Shown one piece after another: positions 12,104 to 24,024 of a stretch of DNA of 64,000 bases. The number at the start of each line of letters is the position of its first letter. The first letter of the stretch is position 1. A model generated the notes under the pieces. That model worked only from the letters and a program-made list of their open reading frames with translations. It had not been told where the DNA came from and did not search any database. The stretch is from Adenanthera pavonina. Taxonomy: Eukaryota; Streptophyta; Magnoliopsida; Fabales; Fabaceae. The DNA lies in assembly GCA_026686845.1 (NCBI GenBank), contig JAIVEN010000002.1, positions 33,063,001 to 33,127,000 of the forward strand. The letters are read 5' to 3'. The position numbers and the translations under genes are program-made.

Positions 12104-12682
12104 ATGAGTTCGTCGGAGAGTGGGGGTAGTGGTGGTAAGGATGATGGCGAGGAGACAGATAGACGACGGAAAAAGGGTCGACAGGGCTCTGATGTTGATT
12201 CTGGATCGCAGGAGGAGGCTGAGGGCATGGGGAATATTTGCTCTTTCAAGGATAAACTTTTGGGTCTGGGTGTGGATTGCGACACTAAAGATCGGAGAGG
12301 AAGTACAATTTTTGATGATGCCTGGCGAGAATCTATAGATGGTTTACAGTGTTACTTAAGCAATGGATGTAAAGGTGAGCAAGGTGGTGCAACAAACGTA
12401 GATTCTGATGATGAGGATTGTGTTACAGTGGAAATAACCAAAGAAGAATATGAATTGTGGTGTGACCCATGGAGGAAGTCGCTTATTATTAAGCTGCTGG
12501 GTAACAACGTTCCTTTTTGGGTAATGAAGACAAATCTGGAGCAGTTGTGGAAAACATCAAAATCTTTCAAGACTAGGGACTTGGATAATGGTTTCTTTGT
12601 TGTTTCTTTTGAGGATGAGGAGGACATGAATATGATTTATCAGGATGGCCCTTGGATGGAGCTTCGAGGTTATTTCTACTAG
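12104..12682 (+). pseudogene. LINE ORF1 N-terminal part (DUF4283), truncated
   Basis: A 192-residue open frame starts at ATG 12104, about 60 bases inside the element. Residues 1-50 are charged and low in complexity (Ser/Gly/Asp/Lys). Residues about 105-190 match the DUF4283 pattern found in plant LINE ORF1 proteins: WRKSLIIKLLG, LWKTSKSF, DNGFFVVSFEDEED and a C-terminal GPWME. ORF1 proteins of this kind bind element RNA through DUF4283 and a following CCHC knuckle. Here the knuckle and the rest are missing. The frame stops at 12680-12682 and the sequence passes straight into endonuclease coding sequence, so a deletion joined the two ORFs. Confidence 0.8.
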
Positions 12683-12704
12683 TGATCAGTTTATTCATTT
12701 GGCT

Positions 12705-13432
12705 ATTGATGATGGTAATTTTAGAAGTTTTTTTACTGCAATATACGCCAGTCCTAATCCTGTTAAGCGGAGAGAGGCTTGGTTGAATCTTAAAAACATT
12801 AGTGCCACAATTACTGGGTCCTAGAGTGTTGGGGGTGATTTTAATAGCACCCTTTTAGCTCGTGATCGTAATTCTTCTTCTCGTAGTGGATGTATTATTG
12901 ATCATGAGTTTTCGAAGTGGGTGGAGGAGCTTAATCTTATTGATCTTGGATGTAAAGGTCCTTATTTTACTTGGAAGAGGGGATCTTGTGAAAGTAGACT
13001 GGATCAAATTCTTGTGAATCATCATTTTTTGAACTCTTTTCCTGATGCAATGGCTTTTCATTTACCTTTTTATAAGTCTGACCACTGACCACTATTATTA
13101 AAATTGAAAGAAGAAATTCCAAATTATAGAAGACAGAAAGGGCTATTCTGGTTTCTAGCTTCATGGATTCTTCATGATGATTTTGAGAGATTTATGCGTG
13201 ACACTTGGAGCCTTAGTAATGGATGGGGAGAAAATGTCTCTCACCTTACGGAGGAATTATTGGTTTGGACGAAGAATGTATACGGGCACCTGGGGAAAAA
13301 GAAAAATCATTTGATGAGCATACTTGAAGGACTTTATAAATCCCATCCTTTTGTTGTAATTATGCGTCTCTTGAGAATCTCCAACAGAAACTTTGGCATG
13401 AGCTTGAGGACATTATTCTTTAGGAAGATCTT
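12705..13432 (+). pseudogene. LINE ORF2, endonuclease remnant
   Basis: Broken coding sequence for the C-terminal half of an endonuclease/exonuclease/phosphatase domain. Visible signatures are AIYASP (about 12741), GDFN (about 12835), a GPYFTW stretch (about 12957), SRLDQILV (about 12994) and the catalytic SDH (about 13077), followed at once by an in-frame stop. Another stop lies just before GDFN (about 12822). The N-terminal half with the usual metal-binding residues is absent. This domain nicks target DNA to prime insertion. The downstream frame 13104-13472 belongs to the linker toward the reverse transcriptase. Confidence 0.75.
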
Positions 13433-14749
13433 ATGTGGGCTCAAAAGGAGAAATGTGAATGGTTTGCTCTAGGGGATAAAAATACAAGGTACTTCCATAC
13501 TCGAGCTAACTCTAGACGTAAAAGAAATAAGATTAATGCTTTGCTTAATGAGGCTGGAGAATGGATTTATGATGTGGAACAAATTAAGGATATAGCTGTT
13601 AAATTCTTCCAAGATTTATTTAGTGAGGATGGTGATATTGATGTTGATCTTCATTGCAATATGTCATATCCTTCTATTGATGCTACTTATCTAGATTATT
13701 TGGGAAAAATTTTTTAGGAAACTGAGATTAAAAATGCTATTTTTTCTATGGGGGCTCTTAAATCCCCGGGTCCTGATGGTTTGAATGCTTTATTTTTTCA
13801 AAGTCAATGGAATCATGTTGGGGGATCAGTGGTTCAATTTATCCAGAATATTTTTTATAATCCATCCCTTTTAGAAGATATTAATGAGACTTTTATAGTG
13901 TTAATTCCGAAGAAGGATCATCTAGAAAATATTCGAGATTTTTGTCCTATTTCTCTTTGTAATGTGATTTATAAGATTATTACAAAGGTACTTGCCATGA
14001 GAATTAAATCTTTCCTCCTGAATGTCCTTGCCCCGAATCAATGTGGCTTTGTTCCGGGTCGCCTTGGATCAGATAATGTCATTATTGCTCAAGAGGTGAT
14101 TCATTCTATGCGTAACATGAAGGGTTGTAAGGGTTTCATGGCTATAAAAATTGACCTGGAGAAGGCGTATGATAGAATTCATTGGGATTTTGTCTTGAGC
14201 TGTCTTATGGAGATGAAATTTCCTCAACACATTGTGGAGATTATCAGGCATTATCTCCTATCTACAAAATTTAGTATTCTTTGGGAAGGCAACAAGACTC
14301 TTAATTTTAGACCAACTCGCGGGATTCGACAAGGTGACCCTATCTCTTCCTATTTGTTTGTCATTTGTATTGAAAAGCTTGCTCATTTGATACAGGAAGA
14401 AATTGGTCATGGAAATTGGCGGCCAATTAAGCTTAACAAGGATGGTCCACCTATCTCCCATCTTTTTTTTGCGGATGATATTATTATTTTTGCAGAAGTT
14501 GCGGTGGATCAAGTTGAAGTTATTAAGAAGTGTCTTGACCAATTCTGCAAAGTGTCAGGACAAAAGGTTAGCCTTACCAAAACTCGTGTTTTCTTCTCCA
14601 AGAATGTTAATCATACCAGGGCTACTCAACTTTGTGATCTTCTTGGCTTTTCCATTACCTCAGATCTTGGGAAGTATCTTGGAGTACCCCTTCATCATGA
14701 GCGTGTTAGTCAAAACACTTATCAATTTGTTGTTGACAAGGTAAAATAG
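13433..14749 (+). pseudogene. LINE ORF2, reverse transcriptase domain
   Basis: One reading frame covers the linker and the reverse transcriptase, broken only by TAG at 13715-13717. The linker shows W-x-x-x-GDKNTRYFH (about 13457-13500). The domain proper starts near KSPGPDGLNALFF (about 13757) and contains VLIPKK, RPISL-like CPISLCN, GFVPGR, IDLEKAYDRIHW, TRGIRQGDPISSYLF and the catalytic FFADDIIIF (about 14467). Both aspartates of the active site are intact. The frame closes with TAG at 14747-14749, where related LINEs continue. It would have copied element RNA at the nicked target. The 334-residue open piece from 13748 is the best preserved part. Confidence 0.9.
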
Positions 14750-16257
14750 AGACTTAGCAATGTCAACACACCCTTGTCTCCTCGGTGGTTACAGCTATCC
14801 CGATGTATCCAATGCAAACGGCTAGTCGACCTCTTAGTGTTTGCGAAGTTATTGATAAGAAAGCTAGAGATTTCCTCTGGGGTAATGTTGAAGATAGAAG
14901 AAAAATCCATCTGGTTGCTTGGGATGATGTTTGTAAAGAAAAAAAGCAAGGTGGGCTTGGCATTAGACACATAAAGTTACAAAACAAAGCATTCCTTATG
15001 AAGACAGGTTGGGGCTTGGTCAAGAACAAGGATGCATTATGGGCTCATGTGGTTAGGAGCAAGTATAAATGTGGGGATGATTTAATACCTTGTATTTATG
15101 AGAAACGGGTTGATTCCAACCTATGGAGTGGAATTAAAAGTAATTAGGATTTTGTGAGGCGGAACTTGGCAACTATCACTTCTAGCAATGGCAATGAGAC
15201 TGTGTGATGGAAGCTTGAGAAAAGTGGATGTTTCTCGATCAAATCTGCTTATAGGTTTCTGATGAATTGGGAAGATATTGCTGGTTATATATGGCGTAAA
15301 GCTTGGAAATTGCATATTCCTCATCAATGCAAGACTTTCTTGTGGATCATGATGCATGGTCGATTGCTTACGAATGAATCTCGTTTAAATAAGGGTTTGA
15401 GTGATTCTGATAAATGTAGATGGTGTAATGATCAGATTGAAACTAGTCTCCACGTGCTTAGAGACTATACTAGAACTAAAGAGCTCTGGTCTCAGTTGGT
15501 GAAACCTTTACTGCTTCAAAGTTTCTTTCACTGCGATTTTCAGAATTGGTGGCACAAGAATGTGAGGGATAATATGGGGGATGGTGAGATGATATGGAAT
15601 GATTTGTTTGCTATTATTTGCTGGCTTTTGTGGCATAGAAGAAATGAATGTATTTTTGAAGGAAAAGATACCACTAATGGTAGCATTTTGGCACAAGCAA
15701 AGGCTATCCTGCGATGTATGAAGCAAGCTCAAACCAAACTGAATTCTGTTATTATGAGTGGAACCCGTACTTATTATTCCGAATTCTGAATCAGATGCTT
15801 TTCTAGGGTGGCTCATTGTGTATGTAGATGGGGCTCATTCAAGAAGAAATTTAACAACAGGATATGGGGTTGTTATTAAGAACTTTCATAGTGTAGTGGT
15901 AGATGTTCTTTTGATGAGACTCCAAGATGGTGATGAATTGGTTGCAGAGTTGTGGGCTTGCCTTCTGGCCATCAAATGGCTTTGGGATATGGGTGTAGAA
16001 GAGCTAAAATCCGAAGTGACTCTCAAGAAGCTCTTAGTTTGATTATTAATGGATGCTATGAAACTCATGAAAGTAGATCTCTTGTATTAGAGATTAATAG
16101 CTTGCTTCGTAGAGATTGGCAAGTTGATCTTGAATGGATCCCACATAGCATAAACTTTGAAGCTGATGCTCTGGCAAAACGTTCTCTCTTACTTATGCCT
16201 AGAATTTATCCACTTCATCCTGAGGTTGTTAGTGGTTTGGTTCGGTCACCTGAGTGA
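14750..16257 (+). pseudogene. LINE ORF2, zf-RVT and RNase H regions
   Basis: Three frames are needed here. The piece at about 14785-15147 carries the thumb/connection region (YPMQTASRP, RDFLWG, QGGLGIR, WSGIKSN). The piece at 15262-15789 is the zf-RVT region (WRKAWKLHIPHQCKTFLW, CRWC, ETSLHVLRD, LWSQLV). The last two pieces, 15758-16042 and 15952-16257, overlap in different frames and together form a plant-type RNase H: YVDGA, then LVAELWACLLAI, then after a frameshift SDSQEAL and NFEADALAKR. All the acidic residues of RNase H are visible but not in one frame. Stops at about 15145 and 15205 also break it. Confidence 0.85.
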
Positions 16258-16438
16258 TTACTTTTGATTTTTGTTTCTTTTTGTTTTCTTTTTAGTTTCT
16301 TTTTAGTTGTCTTTTGTTTCAATTTCTATAAAAAAAATAATTACTTTCATTTATTTGCAAAATCAATCCATCAATCAATCAATATTCTTCAATAAAAAAA
16401 TACTATAATAAAATAGAATGGGTAACAAAATAACCGTA

Positions 16439-16640
16439 CACTAGTGGAAAAAGTTAATTCTACGTCCTTATATTTACGTTGGTTGTATTACGACCCGACA
16501 TAAAATAATGACCGGTGGCATTTTTGTAAATCATTTGATATTAATTAAGTTATTGGTGTCGGTTCTATTTGAAACCGAAGTAGAAAAAGTATTTGTGACG
16601 TCCGTTGCTTAAAGAACCGAAGCCAAAATAAAAAAAAGAG
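16439..16640 (+). repeat. CACTA left terminal and subterminal repeats
   Basis: After the terminal CACTAGTGG come diverged copies of the subterminal unit: TTCTACGTCC, TTACGACCCGACATAA, GGTGTCGGTTC, GAAACCGAAGTAGAAA, GACGTCCGTT and AAGAACCGAAG. Direct and inverted units alternate, which is the usual binding-site layout for the accessory transposition protein of CACTA elements. The units here are more diverged than those at the right end. Confidence 0.8.
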
Positions 16641-19600
16641 AGAGAGAAAAGCGAAGACATAAGGCTCAAAGCTTGCCCTAGAGCTCATTCACTCTTCACG
16701 CCCGTAGAGACCAGCACACTTTCTCCAAATAGATCTCCATCATTGTCCCTTCCCCACCCTTGAGTATCGATCGTCGTTCACCAGTGGTCATCGCAACCGA
16801 TTTCATCATCCTCCTCCTCATTCTTCCTTTTTTGTTTCATTGGTCCCTTGCACTGGTGGTCGTTAGTCATCCCTCGTCCTTGAGCACTAAGTCACTGCTT
16901 CTCCAATCTTCAGCTTTGCATTGCCGTTGCGTTGTTGGTCGCCTCTCCACCTACTGTTCTTTTTCTAGCAGATCTCATCGAAGTCCAAGAAGAAGAGACT
17001 GCAAGAGGTAATTTCTTGAAAATATTTTTCTGTTCTTTGCTCTAGATAGGATTAATCAATCGTGTCTTGGAAGGTAGGATTAATGAACCTGCTTTACTAG
17101 AAGAAACAAACTCCCCTTAAAACAAGCATCCATAAGAAGCCATTAGATTACTGCATTACAACGACCCACATTAATTAGTTAATTAATTAAAAGAAAGAAT
17201 GAAAGGCATTTTGCACCCTGCTTTTTGAGCCTTTAAACTTGAGATGACGAGATACTGTAAAATAGATTAGAGTTTAGAAGTTAACACAAGCAAATAGGGG
17301 AGGTTGAGTGAAGCACAAATTTTGGCTTATCAGGAACAGGGCTCGTGCTTGCTCTTTTTTCTCAGTCTGTGTCATAGTCATCCCTTGATTATGTTTTTGT
17401 TTTCTCAAGTTCTGAGTTGAACTAATAATTTCCTGATCAGCTATTCCTCAAAAAACCACAACGCAACCACCCCATGACATGACAAGCACTTCACTAGAAA
17501 AAGGGGTACAACTCTATGTAATGTAACTATCAACACCTAAGCTACCATGGTTTGACAGTTCATGATCATAAAATTTTCTTTTGACAATTCACTCAACTTA
17601 AATGGTGTACCATAATTCAAAGTGTAATCAGTAAAGCTTAAAAAAAAAAATTGGGAGCAACCATGGTTTCCTAGTCACAAATTATTATCATATTCTATCT
17701 CATTCCTTTCAATGGAAAAATTTTGACTTATCAAACTAAGAACCTTAAATCTATGGCTCAAAATCTATTAACATTTGCCACACAGTGAATATTATTATAT
17801 AGAAATGACAATCCGGTAGTTTCCCAAGAATACATAACCTTTTAATACATGTAAGCACAAAAATTATAGGTAGTGTCCCGAGGATACATAACCTTTTAAT
17901 ATATTGAAGTACAAAGACTGCTATATGCAGCTGATACATAGATAACCAGGAATCAGATTGGAGTAATAAAGTAGCTAAATCTTTTTTCGAAGATTGTAAT
18001 TTATACCATGCAAAGATACTTCTGAAATTGTAATCTGCATCTTGTATTTTTCATGTAAGAGAAGAACAAGTTAATGGACATGCTTGAGTTATAATAAAAT
18101 ACCATGAAGCAGGTAATACATACAAATTTGCTATCATTGTTGTTTTACTTTTACTACTACGTCCTTTCTTCCCTGTCAAATCACTCTTCAAACCACACCC
18201 ACCGCATTTACAACTTTTTTTTTCCCTTAAACAATAATAAAATAATAAGTACTATACTATATTTGCTTGTGTAAATGGTGGCTTCCAGATCTATGTCTTT
18301 TAAGCCTACTCCTCCCCTCCAGCACTCCACCCCTATTTTTTCTGTGACATTTTATTTATTTATGTCACCACTTCCCTATTCTAAAATTTTTCGTCTCCTC
18401 TCTCCCTCCCACCAAAATACCTACTATCCCCCACGCTGCTATTAACTTTAAATTCTTTGAAGTGTAGATTTCTTTTTTTTTTTGGGTGGAAAATGAAATT
18501 GAAAAGCAAGTCAGTAGCTAGTGTGTAGTATGTAAAGACCAGCCTATCAGACTCCTGATGTTGCCATTGCCGTTTTGTGTCATTGCTTTCATTAGCCACA
18601 TGCACCTCAATTTTGCTTCTGATGCCATTCCACCCACGTGCCCTCCACCATCCCCCCCCCCCACCTCAACATTTTTTTTTCTTTCTTTTTTCTCAACCAG
18701 TATTCCCATTTTAATTTTACTTCCTTCTCCTTTTTATGTATGCCAAGCAAAATAACCTTCCCATTTATAAATGACCCTTTCCTTTGTCTTCCTGCTATTA
18801 CTGACCATATTCTCTCTACTGATTCCATTACAATATAATGAACTATCTATGCTTAGCTATTACTGACCATATTCTCTCTATTGATTTCTATATGTATATA
18901 GTACTTATTATATAACCGAAAAAGAGAAAATGATAATTGGACGTTAAACTTGTTAACATGAGAAAATCTACTGTTTATTCATTCATAGAGACTGGTATGA
19001 AAACAAGCTGAATAGTAAGTAATGACTCCCTTATTTATTTATTTCAACAAAGGTTAATATATATATATATATTATATGAATGACATAGTCATTTTCCGGA
19101 TTTATGCATGGATGTCGTACTATAATCCTAAGGAGCAATGAATGCTGTTTGGCACTAGCTGCATCAACTACTCCTGACATCATCACTTCCATACGCTCTG
19201 TCACGTCCTAATTGTGACCATCCACCATACAATATTCACCCCATTAATGCTAACCCCAATTACGTAGAGTGTTCATCTTATTCTTACCTTACGCCCTCTC
19301 CTTTCATTTCCACTTTCCTACTCGTACTGCTGCTATCTTTCTCCTTCCCACCACTATTGACTTGAAGTCTAGTTTTTGTCAACATTTGGACTTCCCTCGT
19401 GCTATTTCTCTTGGCACCCCTTATATCTATCAATCTATCATATCATAGCATGTATGTCCACCCTTAGCTTAACCGCATTTTGTATATCACATTTAGAATA
19501 TCATTGCCAATAACTAAAAGTTTCAAGAACTAATAATATACTGAACTAGTTCTTCAGTGCTATTACAGGTTTTGCCCAAGGAGAGAGTTGACCCCCAAGC

Positions 19601-20644
19601 AGTAATACTGATAGAAATAAGATAAAAGAGCAATTAAATTATTTACTCTCTCATATAATAATGCTAAAACTTAACTAAGATAGATCTCTTTGGTCAACTA
19701 AGCTAGCTTGTATCTGTAACAAAAAAGAAAAGTAAAAACTTTGGTTGCAAAAAAACCAAAAGAAAATAAGTATGAAAAAAGAATTGACATGAGAGACCCG
19801 GTGGCTCAAATAACTAATTAAAAATCATGATTCAGCTGCTTTATTTACATTCAATTAATCACCCTTTATTTACATTCCTTAGGTAGCATATCAATTCTTG
19901 TATATATCTAGAGTAATATCAATACTGAATTATAATAAACGAAGAGCTCAATACTTTTGTCTCCATTATATCCCTTCACTCCACTATTAGATCAGTGCAT
20001 TGACTCATGTTTCAGTTATATGTCATTATTTTTGCTATAAACAAAGATGACTCTTTTAGACAAACTTTAATTTTTCATTACTATCTTCCTGCCCATTAAA
20101 AATTAAAATGCTTCTTATCTTTTGTGTTTGATTTGTTTACTAGAATAAATAATTTGTCAACCATGGTTTATTTTCATTTATATTATAGTAATGAGATTTA
20201 GATAGGGGAAATTAAAAATGCTTAATAAATTATATGACTAATGCTTCTTATCTAATGCATTTTTCTTTTCTAATACTTGCATTTCAAATCAGGGATTTTC
20301 CAAGCCAATTGTGTCATTTGAAGATTAATTGATCTCTTCTCTTTGCAATCTGCTGCTCAATCAATCATAGCTATCATTCCTATTCTTCATGAAATTGGTT
20401 TTATAATTGAATTGGATGGTGTTACCATTAGTTTCTAATGAGTTTAAATATAAATATGTTTGAACAATGTTATATGAAGAAATAAGTTAATTAATTAATT
20501 TGGTTAATTGTAGTTAGATTATATCTATGAGGTTTGATCAATGTTTAGATTAATTATAATTGGACCAATAATAAGTAGACTAACTATAGCTATGTCTTTG
20601 TTTGTTTTGGTTTGTTGTTTTATGGATGCCTAGATTAGGTAGTT
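16641..20644. other. CACTA noncoding leader, 4 kb, origin unclear
   Basis: No convincing gene. Near 16,670-17,010 the sequence is GC-richer and resembles a first untranslated exon. Its open frame 16760-17011 has no recognisable domain. The rest is AT-rich, with a poly-C tract (18650-18661), a 31-bp near-identical direct repeat (18794-18824 and 18856-18886), a second short repeat around ATACATAACCTTTTAATA (about 17829 and 17885), and homopolymer runs. The length is large for a CACTA leader, so inserted or captured sequence is possible, but nothing shows which. Confidence 0.4.
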
Positions 20645-23600
20645 ATGGACCGTAGTTAGATAAACGCAAGACGAACAAGTGATGAATACGAGAATGGGGT
20701 AGACCAGTTTCTGGAATTTGCAAAAAATAGTGTTCCTAATAATAAAGGATTATTTTATTGTCCTTGTGTTAAATGTTTAAACTTGAGATGACTGAGTGTT
20801 GCGGTAATAAAAGATCATCTGATTTGTGATGGGTTCAATAAGAATTATACACGATGGATATGGCATGGTGAATTAGAGATATCTACTGTGTCAAAAAATG
20901 ATGAAGTTGATATGGATATGGGTGATCGAATAGAGGATATGATCCATGATATTGGAGTAGAGAGCTTTGAACGAGCACATATATATGATAGTTTGTGTGA
21001 TGATGCAGAGAAACCTTTGTATCCAGGATGCACAAAATATACAAGGTTGTCAGCTGTGTTGAGATTGGTCAACTTAAAAGCAAGAAATGGGTGGAGCGAT
21101 AAGAGTTTCACAGAGTTGCTTGAGTTACTGAAAGAAATGTTTCCAGATGGTAACGAACTTCCAGATCGTAACTATGAGGCGAAGAAAATCTTGTGTCCAA
21201 TGGGTATAGAGTATAAAAAGATACATGCTTGCCCTAATGACTGCATATTGTATATAAATAAGAATGAAGGGTTGCATGTATGTCCAACTTGTGGAGCATC
21301 GCGGTACAAAGTGAAGGAGAAAGGTGATGCTAGCGGTGATGTGATCTCTAAGGGGCCTCCTGCAAAGGTGTTATGGTATCTTCCAATAATTCCAAGGTTC
21401 AAACGATTGTTTGCTAATGCAAATGAAGCAAAGAACTTGAGATGGCATGCTGACGATAGGATATGTGATGGAAAGCTTCGACATCCAGCTGATTCTCCTC
21501 AATGGAAGATAATTGATCAATTGTTTCCTGAATTTGGCCATGAGCCAAGAAACCTAAGGCTTGGACTATGCACTGATGGAATAAACCCTTATGGCAATCT
21601 TAGTAGTCAACATAGCTCATGGCCTGTTTTGTTGGTGATTTATAATCTACCTCCTTAACTTTGTATGAAATGCAAGTACATCATGTTATCTATGATGATT
21701 TTAGGTCCAAAACAACCTGGAAACAACATAGATATTTACTTGGCACCTTTGATTGAGGACTTGAAGTTGTTATGGGAGGAAGGTGTAGATGTGTTTGATG
21801 CATATCAGAAGGAAACTTTTAAGCTACGGGCCATGATTTTTTGCACAATAAATGACTTTCCTGCATATGGAAACTTGTCTGGATATAGTGTTAAAGGGCA
21901 TAATGCATGCCCCATCTGTGAAGAAGGTACATCCCACTATCAACTTGAATTTGGAAAGAAAACCGTCTACCTTGGTCATAGAAGATTTCTGAGACAGAAC
22001 CACCCTTATCGTAGATTGAAAAAAGCTTTCAATGGCTTACAAGAATATGAAAATGCTCCAAAGACATTAACTGCAGAGCAAGTTTATCAACGGGTGAGAG
22101 ACATCAATGTGATATTCGGTAAGTGCCAGAAATCAACAACTGATAAGAATTTATGGAAGAAGAGGTCTATCTTCTTTGATCTTCCATATTGGCAACATCT
22201 TGAGGTAAGACACTGTCTTGATGTGATGCATGTGGAGAAAAACGTGTGTGATAGTCTTATCGGAACGCTTCTCAACATACAAGGCAAGACCAAGGATACT
22301 ACAAAAGCAAGAAAAGATTTAGTTGCTATGGGAATACGAGCAGAATTAGCTCCACTCCAAGTAGGGAAGAGAACTTATCTACCCCCAGCTTGTCATACTT
22401 TGTCCGAACAAGAAAGAAGAAGTTTATGTGAGTGTTTACATGGCATTAAGGTGCCACAAGGATATTCTTCAAATGTCAAAAGGCTTGTGTCATTGAAAGA
22501 TTTAAAATTAGTAGGCTTGAAGTCCCATGATTGCCATGTGTTGATGCAACAACTATTACCAGTGGCTATTAGAGATATAATGCCTAAAAATGTGAGACAA
22601 ACTATAACTAGACTGTGTTTCTTCTTCAATGCTATATGTAGTAAAGTCATTGACCCTTTAAAATTGGATGAATTGGAAAATGATATTGCTATTATCTTGT
22701 GCCAACTTGAAATGTACTTTCCACCATCATTTTTTGACATCATGGTACATTTAATTGTACATTTGGTGAGAGAGATAAGGTTGTGTGGCCCTATTTATTT
22801 ACGATGGATGTATCCATTTGAGCGATACATGAAAATCTTAAAAGGGTATGTGAAGAACCCACATCGTCCTGAAGCCTCTATTGTTCAAAGATATGTTGCT
22901 GAAGAGGTTGTTGAGTTTTGTAATGAATATTTGTTAGAAGTAGAAGCCATTGGACTTCCTAAGTCTCGCCACGAGGGAATAAGAGTTGTAGGGAAGGGTA
23001 CACGGGGTGTAAAAGTGAAGCCCATGACACGTGAATAAGTACTACAAGCACATTTGTACATTCTAAATAATACTGATGAAGTTTATCCCTACTTAGTTGA
23101 GCATAAAAACATTGTAAGGGAGAAGAACCCTCGGAAAAGTGATAAATGGTTGCTAAATGATCACAATAAGACTTTTAGGTCATGGTTCAATGAACAGGTA
23201 AGAAAGGATGTTACTGCTTCTGATATAATTAGGTGGTTAGCTGATGGACCTCGTTTTGAGGTCATATGTTGGAGTGGATATGACATTAATGGGTACTCCT
23301 TCTACACAAAAGCCCAAGATGATAAAAGCACTATGCAAAATAGTGGGGTCATGGTAGTAGCTGAATCAATGCATTTTTTAAGCTCAAAAGATAAAAATCC
23401 CGTATTGGCAAGCATATCTTATTTTGGTGTTATTCAAGAGATATGGGAGGTTGACTACGTTAAGTTTAGAGTACCTATTTTAAAATGTAGGTGGGTTGAT
23501 AGTAACAATGGAGTTCGAACAGATGAGTTAGGATTTACTTTGGTGGATCTTAATATGGAGGGTTATAAAGAGGAGCCCTTTATAATGGCAGTCCAAGAAA

Positions 23601-23827
23601 AACAAGTGTTTTATGTCACTGATCCAGTTGATAAAAAGTGGTCTGTGGTTCTTCAAGGGAAGAGGCTGACTGATAGTAATGAGATTGATGAATCCAACTT
23701 TGATATTTATGAGACTCCTCATTTTTCATCAAGGCTACCTCAATGGAATGAAGATGAAGAAGTAGATGATGTGCATGCCACAAGAAATGATCATGAAGAA
23801 GGGATTTGGGAGAATATCCAGACATAA
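20645..23827 (+). pseudogene. TNP2-type CACTA transposase, broken by four in-frame stops
   Basis: From ATG 20645 to TAA 23825 the frame never shifts across 1,061 codons, but stops occur at 20657 (TAG), 20789 (TGA), 21656 (TAA) and 23036 (TAA). The order is the family's: a Transpos_assoc-like N-terminus (SDEYENGVDQFLEFA, then CPCVKC), the Transposase_21 core from about 21000 to 22300 (GCTKYTRLSAVLRL, CPNDCILY, CPTCGASRY, RHPADSPQW, LCTDGINPYG, NDFPAYGNLSGYSVKG, CPICEEG, DVMHVEKNVCDS), a DUF4218 part (LKSHDCHVLMQQLLP, CQLEMYFPPSFFDIMVHL, LRWMYPFERYMKILKGYVKN) and a DUF4216 part (TMQNSGV, YFGVIQEIWE, CRWVD). It would have bound and cut the element ends. At least two stops fall where the family has Trp. 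Confidence 0.93.
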
Positions 23828-24024
23828 GTTTGAAATACTATAGGTAGAGGTAGAGTTTTGGTTTCTTTTTGTTTATTTGAAATGTGATTTCTTTTGGTTT
23901 ATTTACAATGTTCTTTCATTTCTTTTGGTTTATTTACAATGTGCTTATTTTCATTTCTTAGTTTAATTATCACATTTTATCTGCAATTTACTAACCTTAA
24001 TTATTGTGTTCACTTAACAGCCGC

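Larger units (their letters stand above)
12045..16335 (+). mobile_element. LINE (L1-type non-LTR retrotransposon) with 12-bp target duplication
   Basis: The element is bounded by AATAATTACTTT at 12033-12044 and again at 16336-16347, directly after a short A-rich tail (TATAAAAAAA). A tail plus a target duplication of this kind is the mark of target-primed insertion. Inside, in order, are a DUF4283-containing ORF1 piece, part of an apurinic endonuclease, a reverse transcriptase, a zf-RVT region and a plant-type RNase H. At 4.3 kb it is shorter than a full plant L1. The region between DUF4283 and the endonuclease C-terminal half is missing. Multiple stops and frameshifts make it inactive. A T-rich stretch (about 16270-16320) forms the 3' untranslated region. 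Confidence 0.92.

Noticed and set aside
16760..17011. 83-codon frame with hydrophobic start as a small membrane protein gene
   Set aside because: It lies in the untranslated leader of the CACTA element, is Ser/Leu-rich from pyrimidine-rich sequence, and has no counterpart in the sister element.
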